DNA of 64,000 nucleotides, taken from NCBI RefSeq assembly GCF_020521235.1, contig NZ_BLAY01000036.1:1-64000 (forward strand). The letters run 5' to 3'. Source of the stretch: Microseira wollei NIES-4236 (GTDB lineage Bacteria > Cyanobacteriota > Cyanobacteriia > Cyanobacteriales > Aerosakkonemataceae). The notes under the pieces are model-generated. The model made no database searches. It was not told the origin of the DNA and saw only the letters and a program-made list of their open reading frames with translations. Below are positions 41,676 through 51,160 of this stretch, in pieces. Positions within the stretch are counted from its first letter, which is position 1. Every line of letters starts with the position of its first letter. Both the position numbers and the translations under genes were made by a program.

Positions 41676-43359
41676 GTAGATATTGGCTAACCGCGTTAGC
41701 AAGCGGGGTGATATTCGCAACCCCGTTTAAAGTGGTAGCTCAATCTCCTCCCAATCCGATTTTTCCTAGAGAACCCGAACTACCTGCACCAACTTTACCA
41801 GTTCCTGTTCTGGGAGGGAACTCAACCTACTCCACCGCAAGTGCCACCCATCGGCGAAAGTCAAGAGACTATTACGGTAGAAAGATTTGAATTTGAGGGG
41901 AATACGGCATTTAGCGATCAAGAGTTAGCATCGGTCATCCAACAGTTTACAGGTAGACCGATAACCTTTGCCGAACTGCTGGCAGCAGAAGCAGCTGTGA
42001 CCCAAAAGTATGTAGATGCAGGGTATATCAATTCCGGGGCGGTGATTTTAGCCGATCAAACTTTTCCCAAACAGCGGGCGGTGGTGAAAATCCGCATGTC
42101 GAGAGGGGGGTTTAGAAGAAATCCGCGTTACAGGAACTAGGCGGTTAAATCGGGGCTACGTGCTACAGCGTCTAGAAATCGCCACCCAACGCCCTCTCAA
42201 TCGCTCGCGCCTGCTAGAAGCGTTGCAATTGTTACAACTCGACCCCCGCATCGCCAGTATCAGGGCGGAACTTCAGCCTGGGGTACGTGCGGAAGCGAGT
42301 ATCCTGGAAGTGCAAGTTAAAGAAGCAGATACCTTTAACGCCGAAGCTTTCTTTGATAACGAACGTTCTCCCAGCGTCGGTAGCTTCCGTCGGGGGGTGA
42401 CTCTCACAGACTTGAATTTAGCCGGATTAGGGGATGCGATCAAATTTTCCTACGCCAATACCAACGGTAGTCACGCCTACGACCTCGAATACACAATACC
42501 CTTCAATCCCCGCAACGGTACTGTTGGGTTAACCGCGAGTTATTCCGATACATCGGTAATTGCACCGCCCTTCGATCGCATCGACATTGAAGGGAAATCC
42601 TTCTCTGGTGGATTGACAATTCGCCAACCGATTATTTTAAGACCGAGTGAGGAATTTGCCCTCGGTTTGACCGCAGACTACCAACAAAGTCAGACGTTTA
42701 TACAAGACAAAGGATTTGCCCTAGCGTTGGGGTCAGATGAACGGGGACGGACGCGCATTTATGGTTTGCGTTTCTTTCAAGATTATGTGCGGCGCAATCC
42801 TAGAGATGTGTTTGCAGTGCGATCCCAATTCGGTGTCGGTTTAGATGTTCTCAATGCTACCACCAACGACGCAGGGCCAGATGGTCGTTTTTTTGCATGG
42901 CGGGGACAAACGCAGTACGTGCGTCTTCTAGCACCCGACACCTTATTTATCTTCCGTACCGATGCACAATTAACACCCAATCCTTTAGTATCCTTAGAGC
43001 AAATTGGCATAGGTGGCGCCAGAAGCGTGCGGGGTTATCGTCAGGATACACTACTAACAGATAACGGCATTTTCGTCTCCGCAGAAGCACGCTTTCCCAT
43101 TTTGCGGGTAAGGAAAGTGGGGGGCGTTTTGCAGGTAACTCCCTTTGTTGATTTTGGTTACGGATGGAATAACAATGAACTTCCCGAAATCCAAGACTCG
43201 AATACGCTTGTGGGAATTGGTTTAGGGTTGCTGTGGCAAATGGGAGATAATTTTTCGGCGCGGATAGACTACGGCATCCCGCTGATTGATGTGGATTCGG
43301 GCGATAGAACTTTGCCAGAAAAAGGCGTTTATTTTTCCCTGCGGTACAGTCCTTTTTAG
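41663..43359 (+). pseudogene. TpsB/ShlB-FhaC outer-membrane translocator with two frameshifts
   Basis: A two-partner secretion translocator. The signal peptide is YWLTALASGVIFATPFKVVA then Q. The frame shifts near 41810 into PPIGESQETITVERFEFEGN, the first POTRA domain, and again near 42100 into GGLEEIRVTGTRRLNRGYVL, the second POTRA. From 42160 the long open part covers the rest of POTRA2 and the 16-strand barrel (TDLNLAGLGDAIKFSYANTN; IGGARSVRGYRQD is the conserved VRGY motif; ends VYFSLRYSPF). Both shifts restore the family sequence exactly, so they are true indels or sequencing errors. Its cargo would be the TpsA remnant at 51161. Confidence 0.85.
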
Positions 43360-43503
43360 CGATGGTGTAAATTTATGAAGTATTATTGCGAAGTGAAACT
43401 CGCCGTCCGGCGAAAGATAAAATGAAATATCCGCGCGTAAGCGTCCTCATGCTCAATAGCAGCAAGAAGCTCTCTCAGGCGGTGAACAAGGAGAAATAAG
43501 GCA

Positions 43504-46500
43504 ATGAGTGAAAGAAGCCACGCCCAAACCAAAAACTCATCAAATGCCTATTCTGCTGCTGCAAAATCGCCCCAGTCATTCCAACGCCCTTTCACCGATG
43601 AGCAATATGATTCACCAGCAAGTAATTCCACCCCATCAATACAACCTAAAAGGGCTCGCCCTAAAATAGATTGGAACAGAGTTTCTGTCTCAGCACCAGA
43701 ACCAGGCAGTCAGAATTCAAACAGCTTCCCAACCGTTCAACGCCCAGAGAACTCCGAACAGGGTAAAGAGGCAAAAAGCCCAATTGAACCAGCCGCATCC
43801 AGCAATTCAACAACAGCCAAGGATGGGTCAGATGGCAACAGCTTGCAGGAAAAAACAGATCATAGCAAAATATCGAAACAAGGGGAAGAACAAAAACCAA
43901 AAATAGCCCGTCCAGGCTTTAACTGGCGAAATATTACCATAGAAGCGCCATCGAGGCAGGGTGCTTTTGCTGCCCCGCAACCAATTCAACGCCAAGTTCT
44001 GGAGGAGAAGGAACAGTCTGAATCGAATTCTCTGGGAATGCTTGATGGGGCAATTCAGGCTAAATGCAGTGAATGCAAGCGTGAAGAAGAACAACAGCTT
44101 CAGAAGGAATCAATTCAAACCAAACTAACAGTTGGCGCACCGGGGGATAAATACGAACAAGAAGCTGATAACATGGCTGCGAAAGTCATGAGGATGCCAG
44201 ACTCAGCCTTACAGCAACCAATTCAACGCCAGACGGACTCTGAAACAGAAGCAGTCGGAATGCAACCAGAGGTAAATTCCATCACCCCATTGGTGCACCG
44301 TCAGACAGCAGAAGATTCAGAACAAGTACAGTTGAAACCTAATGGCAGTAACCAGGCAAGCGCCAGCGTGGAAAGCCGGATCGCGGATTCTAAGGGTGGA
44401 GGTAGTGCTTTAACCGATGATGTACGTAGTTTTATGGAGCCGCGCTTTGGTGCCGATCTTAGCTCTATCAGAGTGCATACTGACTCCAATGCTGTCGGGA
44501 TGAATAAGGAGTTGGGAGCGCAAGCGTTTACTCACGGTAGCGATATTTACTACGGTGCAGGGAAGTCTCCTGGTAAAAATGAGTTGACGGCGCATGAGTT
44601 GACTCACACCATCCAGCAGACTGGAGGACAGCGTAATGCACCAGCAACAAAACCGCTAACTCATGGGGAGGAAAAGAAACCCGAAGACGGGAATCAGTCA
44701 TTGTCAGCAGCGAAAGCTACTCCTGAGTTGGATCAAAATAAAACTCAGCCAGTCTTTCAGCAGGAACAATTAAACAAAGAAGTTGCTACCTCTGTTCCAG
44801 ATACAGAACTTGCGAGGCAAAATTCTCAAACACAGACTGATTTAGAGTCTCGTAAAACTGAAATTTCACAAGATATCCCAGCAGCGAAGGCGGATAAATC
44901 CCCAGAAGCAAAACCAGTCACAGAAGTTGCTACTCCTCAATCAAAATTACCAGACGCAGAAGCAAAACCAGTCACAGAAGTTGCTAATCCTCAATCAAAA
45001 GTACCAACCCCAGAAGCAAAACCAGTCACAGAAGTTGCTAATCCCCAATCAAAAGCACCAGACGCAGAAACAAAACCAGTCACAGAAGTTGCTAATCCTC
45101 AATCAAAAGTACCAGACGCAGAAACAAAACCAGTCACAGAAGCTGCTAATCCTCAATCAAAAGCAGCAGCACCTACTGTTCCCGGAGGAGAAACGCAACA
45201 AGTAACCCAGGAAAAAACGGCTGAAACTCCTGCTAATACTAATCAAAAGCCGGAAACAGGCAATATTGCTGCTGTAAATACCCAAGTACCCGATTTAAGT
45301 CAAGCAGATCGGGGTACTTCGTTGACTGATATGTGGCAACAACAGCAGAATCAGATGAATAATGCTGGTAGGGATGTTGCCCAAAATATAGATCGTAGTC
45401 AAGAACCAAAAGTTGCTTTAGAACAAGCATTACAACAAGCACAACAAAAAGTTGCCTCTATTCCCCAACCAGGGACAGATGTACCCAAATCTGAACCCTT
45501 ACCTCAACCTCAAGTTGAGCAAATTGAAAAACCTGCTATCGCAACACCTCCCGCTACAGAAACTCCTCAAGTTCAAGATGTTGCTACCAAAGCTACCCCG
45601 GCAGCAGAAAAAACAGCAGAAGTTGCTCCTGTGGAAAGTGCAACTGGGGAAGCAACTCCTGAGATAGTTACCGAAACTTCAGAACAAGCTGAATCACAAC
45701 CAGCACAAGCAGAGGAAAAAGCACCTGCTGCAACTGCACCTGTACCTCAAGCAGAAGTTAAGGAAACTGCTGCAACTGAAGCAAAAGCAGATGAAACTCA
45801 AGTAGCTGAAACTGCGGAAGTTAAGGAACAGCAACCAGAACAAAAAATTGATCAGAATGTTAACCCTGCGTCACAACCTGTTGCTGAGAAAGGTGCTGAA
45901 AGTAATGTAGCAGTTGAGCAAGTAGATGAACAAAAAGTTAAATATGGTCAAGTTATTCAAGGAGATTTACTTGCTAATCCCTTAGATTGGGCCAAAGGTA
46001 TTTTAGATTCTCTTAAAGGCAATGCTTCTGCTAAAAAGAGCGAATTACAAGGTGATTATGATGGCAAGCAATCTCAAGTAGATGGGACAAAACAAGAGCA
46101 AGGTAATCAATTAGATAGTGCTAAACAAACTAAGAGTAGTGAATTAGAAAGTAATAAGCAAGCGAAAGGAAGTGAATTAGAAAGTAATAAACAAGCGAAA
46201 GGGAATGAATTAGAAAGTAATAAACAAGCGAAAGGGAATGAATTAGAAAGTAATAAACAAGCGAAAGGGAATGAATTAGAAAGTAATAAACAAGCGAAAG
46301 CGAGTGAATTAGAAGCAAATAAACAAGCGAAAGGGAATGAATTAGAAGCAAATAAACAAGCGAAAACAGCCGAACTGGAAGTTAATAAACAAGCTAAAGG
46401 TGCTGAAATTCAGTCGGAAGTAGAAGCTAAAGGGACTGAAGTACAAACAGACAGTGAAGCTAAAGGTACAGAACTACAAACTGATGCCCAAACTAAAGCT

Positions 46501-49500
46501 AATGAATTACAAGGAGAAGAAACAAACTTAAAACAAGAAACCACTAGCAAAGAGCAAGAAGTACAAACACAAGTTGCCGATAAAGTTACCAATATAGAAA
46601 ATAAAGCTGTTGAGTCAAAAGGAGAAATTGAAAGTAATTGGACAGGGTTAGAAAATAGTGCTACTTCAGAAATGACTGCCCTAGAAACAGAAGCCCAGCA
46701 GTTTTCCCAAACTTATATGGCGAAAGCGTCTGGCTTTATCGCTAAACTGAATGGGGCAAAAGAAGGGGCAAAACAAGAAGGGCAAAAACAAGGGCAAGAA
46801 CAGGGTAATAGTCAAGCTTTACAAGCAGAATGGCAAGCCCTCAAAGCAGAAGCTGAATCAGTTTGGGGTGGGATTCAAGGTAAGGTTGCTCCTGTTACTC
46901 AGAAAGTTGAGCAAGGATGGCAAGGAATTAGCGAAAAAGCCCAAAATGTTGGTAAAGAACTGCAACAACAAGGCGAACAAGTTAAGACTTCTGTAAATGA
47001 GTCTGTCACCAGTGCAGGAGATTACCTCAATGAGAAATGGACAACCTTAACTGGTAAAGCATCAGAAGGATGGGCAAACTTCCAAGGTAAAGTTGGGTCA
47101 GCACAAAACTGGATTGGAGAAAAAGTTAATAATGCTACCAGTTGGGCAACAGAAAAAGCAGCAGCAGCAACTAATTGGTTATCGGAAAAAGTTAATAGTG
47201 CAGGTGGATGGATCGATCAGAAAACAGGAGGAGCATTTAGTTGGTTAGGGGAAAAAGTTAATAGTGCAAGTTCTTGGATAGGCGAAAAAGCCAGCAGTGC
47301 AAGTTCTTGGATAGGGGAAAAAGCCAGTGCTGCCGGGACATTTATTACAGAAAAAGCTAGCAGCGCCACTTCTTGGCTGACTGAAAAGGGAAGCAGCGCG
47401 AAAAATTGGCTGAGAGAAAAAGGTGAAGCTGCTAAAAATTGGCTGACAGAAAAGGGAACAAGCGCAGTTAACGCAGTCAGCGAAAAAGCTGGTTCTTTTG
47501 TGAGTGGATTACAGGAAAAAGGACAAAGTGCAGTTTCTGCTATACAGTCTAAAGGAAGCTCGATTTTACAATGGCTTGGTGGTGCTGTAGGTTCCCTAGT
47601 TTCTGGAGTTCAAGACAAAGCGAGTAGCGTTGTTTCTTGGTTGGGTGATAAGGTTTCTGGTGCTAAGAGTTGGGTACAGTCAAAAAGTTCTGGCGCATTA
47701 AGTTGGTTATCAGAAAAAGCTTCGGGTGCGGTTAGTTGGGTTCAAGAGAAAAGTTCCGCAGGCTTAAGTTGGTTATCAGATAAGGCTTCGGGTGCGGTTA
47801 GTTGGGGTCAAGAGAAAGGGTCTCAAGGCTTAAGTTGGCTACAAGAAAAAGGTGCCGCTGTTGGGAATTGGGTTAAAGAAAAAGGTTCGCAAGGCTTAAG
47901 TTGGCTGCAAGAAAAAGGTGCCGCTGTTGGGAATTGGGTTAAGGAAAAAGGCGATCAAGGCTTAAATTGGCTGCAAGAAAAAGGCTCCGCTGTTGGTGAT
48001 TGGGTTAAGGAAAAAGGTTCTCAAGCTTGGAATGGAGTTAAACAACTAGGAGAGTTAGGCAGCAATGCTCTGCAATGGGCTGGTGATGGGATTAAATCAG
48101 GTTGGGAATGGACTAAGAATAAAGCCACTGAAATTGGTAGTTGGGCGAGTGAGAAAGCATCACAAGGTTTAGCTTGGGCTGGGGATAAGTTATCTCAAGG
48201 TTGGAATTGGGTACAAGACAAGTGGGGTGATGTATCTCAATGGGTTAAGGATAACTACGACACTATTAGCAAATGGGGACACGGCATTTTAGATTTTGTC
48301 GGTCTTGCTGCCCCCTTTGTTGGTGCTGGAATTGGGTTTATTGTTGGTGGACCAGCAGGTGCAGTAGCAGGATGGGCTGCTGGAGAAGTTGTTGGTAATG
48401 TAGCTGATGCGATTAATACAGGTTGGTATCTTGGGGAGTCGGGATATTATGCTTCCCAAGGTGATAGTGAAAAAGCACAAGAAGCATTAACTAATGCTGC
48501 TTGGTCAGGTGTAGGTTTAATTCCCTTTGGGAATATAGCTGGGAAAGCAGGTAAATGGCTGGGCAAAACAGAAGTCGGTAAATGGGGTGGGGATGCGCTT
48601 GCAGCGCTGGGCAAAACTGACATTGGCAAATGGGGTGGAGATGCCCTCAACTGGATGGGTAAGCAGGGAGGAAAGGCTTTCGATTGGCTAGGTCAACAAG
48701 GAGGAAAAGCTTTAGATTGGGCTGGTAAACAAAGAGAACGGGCTATCAAATGGGGTGGAGATGCTCTGGAATGGGCGGGTAAGCAGGGAGAAGATCTTCT
48801 AAGACCTGTGGATGACTTGCTGACGGGGCGCAATTTGGAGTTGGCAGGTGTTCCCAGAGGTGCTAAACCGAATATCAATGCTCCAACATCTTCACCGCGT
48901 CCTAAAGAAACTGCGCCTGCGAAACCTCCAGTAGTTGAAGAGACTACACCTGCGAAACCTCCAGTAGTTGAAGAGACTACACCTGCGAAACCTCCGGTAT
49001 CTGAGGAAACTGCACCCACTAAACCTCCCAAACCAGAAAAGAACCCTACCCCATCTGAAGTGACGACCACCACACCTGACGCGGGTGTGAAAGTGCCCGA
49101 TGGCTTACGGGAACAGGCACCAGGAGGAGCAAGGTACGTTGATCTTGATGGCGTAAAGCAAAAGACAATCCGTCAGTACCAAGAGATCGCCGCCATGACT
49201 GACGATGTCGCTAGGATCGCACAAAACACAGGGATTCCCGAGCATTACATTGCCAAGGTCAAAGAGCATATCTTCCTTAAAGAACACGAACTTGAGGTAG
49301 CCAATTACGTCACACAAACAATCAGGCGTGAGAAAGGCAATTTCGCTCCGCTTGAAGACATTGCTGAGTCCTGGATGAATGCTATGAATAAACCCATGCA
49401 AGCTGAGGAGTTTGTTGATGAGCTTGCCAATTTCAGGCAATTCATAGCACACGAGTATGTAGAAGCGGGCCTAATGGATGATGGACTGCCGTATATGAAT

Positions 49501-49725
49501 CCCAACTCTTGGAGGGAACACCCAAAATATGGTTGGGGTAACTATCCCATGCCGGGTGATGAAGGATATGGAGCCCATAACCTCGCCCCCAATCCCAATC
49601 CACGTCGTTCTTCCTTCGGTCACTGGGAGAAAGATCTTGGTAAGTCCTCGGAGGGATTATCATTGGCTGAGGATCTCTCGAATCTTGATCAAGTGCTTGA
49701 AGAGATAAGAAAAAGAATCAAATGA
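43504..49725 (+). CDS. Giant DUF4157 polymorphic toxin
   Basis: A 2073-residue protein with a good ribosome-binding site (AAGGAG). Residues 280-370 are a DUF4157 domain (FMEPRFGADLSSIRVHTDSN, GAQAFTHGSDIYYGAGKSPG) with the metalloprotease motif H364-E-L-T-H; DUF4157 is a hallmark of effectors loaded in extracellular contractile injection systems. Residues 475-560 hold about six 18-residue repeats (PVTEVANPQSK). From about 860 to 1790 nearly everything has 11-residue periodicity (NELESNKQAKG; ASSASSWIGEK; GGKALDWAGKQ), interrupted by a hydrophobic stretch at about 1595-1633 (VGLAAPFVGAGIGFIVGG). A Pro/Thr linker (KPPVVEETTPA x3) leads to a C-terminal domain of about 195 residues with IAQNTGIPEHYIAKVKEHIF and HEYVEAG. 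That domain is the likely toxin. No injection-system structural gene is in the window. Confidence 0.85.
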   Translation: MSERSHAQTKNSSNAYSAAAKSPQSFQRPFTDEQYDSPASNSTPSIQPKRARPKIDWNRVSVSAPEPGSQNSNSFPTVQRPENSEQGKEAKSPIEPAASSNSTTAKDGSDGNSLQEKTDHSKISKQGEEQKPKIARPGFNWRNITIEAPSRQGAFAAPQPIQRQVLEEKEQSESNSLGMLDGAIQAKCSECKREEEQQLQKESIQTKLTVGAPGDKYEQEADNMAAKVMRMPDSALQQPIQRQTDSETEAVGMQPEVNSITPLVHRQTAEDSEQVQLKPNGSNQASASVESRIADSKGGGSALTDDVRSFMEPRFGADLSSIRVHTDSNAVGMNKELGAQAFTHGSDIYYGAGKSPGKNELTAHELTHTIQQTGGQRNAPATKPLTHGEEKKPEDGNQSLSAAKATPELDQNKTQPVFQQEQLNKEVATSVPDTELARQNSQTQTDLESRKTEISQDIPAAKADKSPEAKPVTEVATPQSKLPDAEAKPVTEVANPQSKVPTPEAKPVTEVANPQSKAPDAETKPVTEVANPQSKVPDAETKPVTEAANPQSKAAAPTVPGGETQQVTQEKTAETPANTNQKPETGNIAAVNTQVPDLSQADRGTSLTDMWQQQQNQMNNAGRDVAQNIDRSQEPKVALEQALQQAQQKVASIPQPGTDVPKSEPLPQPQVEQIEKPAIATPPATETPQVQDVATKATPAAEKTAEVAPVESATGEATPEIVTETSEQAESQPAQAEEKAPAATAPVPQAEVKETAATEAKADETQVAETAEVKEQQPEQKIDQNVNPASQPVAEKGAESNVAVEQVDEQKVKYGQVIQGDLLANPLDWAKGILDSLKGNASAKKSELQGDYDGKQSQVDGTKQEQGNQLDSAKQTKSSELESNKQAKGSELESNKQAKGNELESNKQAKGNELESNKQAKGNELESNKQAKASELEANKQAKGNELEANKQAKTAELEVNKQAKGAEIQSEVEAKGTEVQTDSEAKGTELQTDAQTKANELQGEETNLKQETTSKEQEVQTQVADKVTNIENKAVESKGEIESNWTGLENSATSEMTALETEAQQFSQTYMAKASGFIAKLNGAKEGAKQEGQKQGQEQGNSQALQAEWQALKAEAESVWGGIQGKVAPVTQKVEQGWQGISEKAQNVGKELQQQGEQVKTSVNESVTSAGDYLNEKWTTLTGKASEGWANFQGKVGSAQNWIGEKVNNATSWATEKAAAATNWLSEKVNSAGGWIDQKTGGAFSWLGEKVNSASSWIGEKASSASSWIGEKASAAGTFITEKASSATSWLTEKGSSAKNWLREKGEAAKNWLTEKGTSAVNAVSEKAGSFVSGLQEKGQSAVSAIQSKGSSILQWLGGAVGSLVSGVQDKASSVVSWLGDKVSGAKSWVQSKSSGALSWLSEKASGAVSWVQEKSSAGLSWLSDKASGAVSWGQEKGSQGLSWLQEKGAAVGNWVKEKGSQGLSWLQEKGAAVGNWVKEKGDQGLNWLQEKGSAVGDWVKEKGSQAWNGVKQLGELGSNALQWAGDGIKSGWEWTKNKATEIGSWASEKASQGLAWAGDKLSQGWNWVQDKWGDVSQWVKDNYDTISKWGHGILDFVGLAAPFVGAGIGFIVGGPAGAVAGWAAGEVVGNVADAINTGWYLGESGYYASQGDSEKAQEALTNAAWSGVGLIPFGNIAGKAGKWLGKTEVGKWGGDALAALGKTDIGKWGGDALNWMGKQGGKAFDWLGQQGGKALDWAGKQRERAIKWGGDALEWAGKQGEDLLRPVDDLLTGRNLELAGVPRGAKPNINAPTSSPRPKETAPAKPPVVEETTPAKPPVVEETTPAKPPVSEETAPTKPPKPEKNPTPSEVTTTTPDAGVKVPDGLREQAPGGARYVDLDGVKQKTIRQYQEIAAMTDDVARIAQNTGIPEHYIAKVKEHIFLKEHELEVANYVTQTIRREKGNFAPLEDIAESWMNAMNKPMQAEEFVDELANFRQFIAHEYVEAGLMDDGLPYMNPNSWREHPKYGWGNYPMPGDEGYGAHNLAPNPNPRRSSFGHWEKDLGKSSEGLSLAEDLSNLDQVLEEIRKRIK

Positions 49726-50267
49726 CCCAAGACAACAGCGTTGACAGAGGAATAGAGCGAATCAAGGCGATCAACTGGGAGCTAAACGATTCTCGTACCG
49801 CCTCCCACATTGCTTTATTTCGGGAATACCTGAGACGCGCTTCCCTATGGGCAAAAGCTTTAGGTTGTACCGATGAATGGCCCTTCTTTGACGTGGCAGC
49901 TCAGATCGATCCCTCACTACGTGCTGATGAAGCCAAGGTCGAAGTACTCAAGCGCCATCTGACACAATTCCGTCTATTCCGCCCCATTAAGCGAACTTGT
50001 GAGTGGTTCGTCCATTGGGCTGTAGTGAAGGACAGGCCGGAGGTGACCAAATTTGCTCTTCCAGACCCCTATGACCCCCTGATCCTCATGTACGAGCGGG
50101 GAGGCGATTTCTATGCCGAGCATGGTTTCTTCTACTTCTCTGTTGGAAGCTTTCCCATAGGGAATTGGAGCCAATACTACAGCTTATCCCCAAACATAGT
50201 ACTGGATGAACAAGTGCTAGATCAGCTCGACACCAAGCAGATTGAGGTTTCCCGCTCCTCGAAATAG
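49722..50267 (+). CDS. Probable immunity protein of the DUF4157 toxin
   Basis: A 181-residue protein whose ATG overlaps the toxin stop (ATGA), the usual toxin-immunity coupling. LPDPYDPLILMYERGGDFYA followed by EHGFFYFSVGSFPIGNW looks like a small immunity family seen next to polymorphic toxins, although I cannot give its number. It is acidic and helical in the first half, with no signal peptide, so it would act in the cytosol. It probably binds the C-terminal domain of the upstream protein. Confidence 0.7.
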   Translation: MTQDNSVDRGIERIKAINWELNDSRTASHIALFREYLRRASLWAKALGCTDEWPFFDVAAQIDPSLRADEAKVEVLKRHLTQFRLFRPIKRTCEWFVHWAVVKDRPEVTKFALPDPYDPLILMYERGGDFYAEHGFFYFSVGSFPIGNWSQYYSLSPNIVLDEQVLDQLDTKQIEVSRSSK

Positions 50268-50530
50268 CGAAGGCTTTGCCCTCCTCGTTCAGCACCTCTT
50301 CGCTGCCTCCTCCAGCTCTAGCGTTGTGAAAATTATCAGTGTGGCTGAGCATTTCTGTCAAATGATGTCAGGTTCCGCTGAGTAGTTTATGAATCTCTAT
50401 ACATTAGGATTTCTGTGCAATGAATACTGAGAAAAAAACATTTTCTTTGGTTCGATTCCACCCCCTCGCGTTACTTCCTCATTCCCAACAACCATGCTCT
50501 TCCTAGTGAAGACTTCATCCTTAAACTGAG

Positions 50531-50671
50531 ATGAACGAGAATTTATCTGACCAAACACCATCAGCCCAAAACCTTGTTGCTACACTTTTTTGTGTTGCTC
50601 CTGAAGAACTGCAAAACAATCCTGAAGCTTCCCGAGCTGCCTTAGTCACAATCTACACTAAGCTAGGATAA
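50531..50671 (+). CDS. Small hypothetical protein behind the immunity gene
   Basis: A 46-residue protein from ATG 50531 (MNENLSDQTPSAQNLVATLF, then CVAPEELQNNPEASRAALVT). It is too short for confident family assignment. The next gene begins 2 bases after its stop and has a similar polar start, so the two look like a coupled pair. The 260 bases upstream (50268-50530) contain no supported gene. Confidence 0.5.
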   Translation: MNENLSDQTPSAQNLVATLFCVAPEELQNNPEASRAALVTIYTKLG

Positions 50672-50673
50672 TC

Positions 50674-50910
50674 ATGCAAAACCAATCCGACCAAAACCAA
50701 TCCCCAACTCCCGCTAAAACCTTGCAGCAAGAATACCAAGAAGCCTTGTTAAAATCTGGGATTCAAGCTGCTAATTTACTCACTGAGTTAATCGGGTTAA
50801 AAATCATGCCCGATCCCCGTGCTAAAGAAATGGCTGATGTCGCTCTGGAAGTGATTAAACTGATTAATTCTGCACCGGGGGAAATTGTTAAATTTAATGG
50901 GGAAAAATAA
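50674..50910 (+). CDS. Small hypothetical protein, second of a pair
   Basis: A 78-residue protein: polar Gln-rich head (MQNQSDQNQSPTPAKTLQQE), then an amphipathic helical body (ALLKSGIQAANLLTELIGLK; AKEMADVALEVIKLIN). I do not recognise it. It is last in the toxin cassette and is followed directly by a MITE-like element, which marks the right edge of the cassette. Confidence 0.55.
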   Translation: MQNQSDQNQSPTPAKTLQQEYQEALLKSGIQAANLLTELIGLKIMPDPRAKEMADVALEVIKLINSAPGEIVKFNGEK

Positions 50911-50932
50911 TCGGTCTACTGATAATCAAGTA

Positions 50933-51047
50933 ATATCAAATCCGGTTGCATCGGAATGATCGGCCTTTCTTGGTAATTGGTAATTGCTAATTGCTAATTG
51001 CTAATTGCTCCTAGAGGTCGTAATTCCTTAGCAACGGTCAACGATAT
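50933..51047. mobile_element. MITE-like element, ATATC...GATAT type (copy 1)
   Basis: A 115-bp element beginning ATATCAAATCCGGTTGCATC and ending GCAACGGTCAACGATAT, with partly inverted termini. The interior holds CTAATTGCTAATTGC repeats. A near-identical copy is at 58737-58844. It is non-coding and sits just upstream of the TpsA remnant. Confidence 0.75.
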
Positions 51048-51160
51048 AAATAGGCGATCGCTTAAGCCTAGGCTCGGTCTTTTGGTGATGCGATCGCAAT
51101 TCCAGGGCGTTAGCTCAAATTTACCTGGATGCCATGTGCCGATTTTTACCAGCATCAAAG

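Noticed and set aside
44920-45170. Regular 54-bp repeats that could suggest a CRISPR array
   Set aside because: They are in-frame tandem repeats coding PVTEVANPQSK units inside the toxin gene, with no spacers between them.
46130-46351. Antisense open frame of repeated LIHSLSLVYYF units
   Set aside because: It is the mirror of the NELESNKQAKG coding repeat and has no start signals of its own.
50268-50400. Open stretch GFALLVQHLFAASSSSS after the immunity gene
   Set aside because: It has no start codon or ribosome-binding site, is short, and matches nothing I recognise.
43504-50910. A complete contractile injection system locus
   Set aside because: Only effector-type genes are present; no tube, sheath, baseplate, spike or AAA ATPase genes lie within the window.
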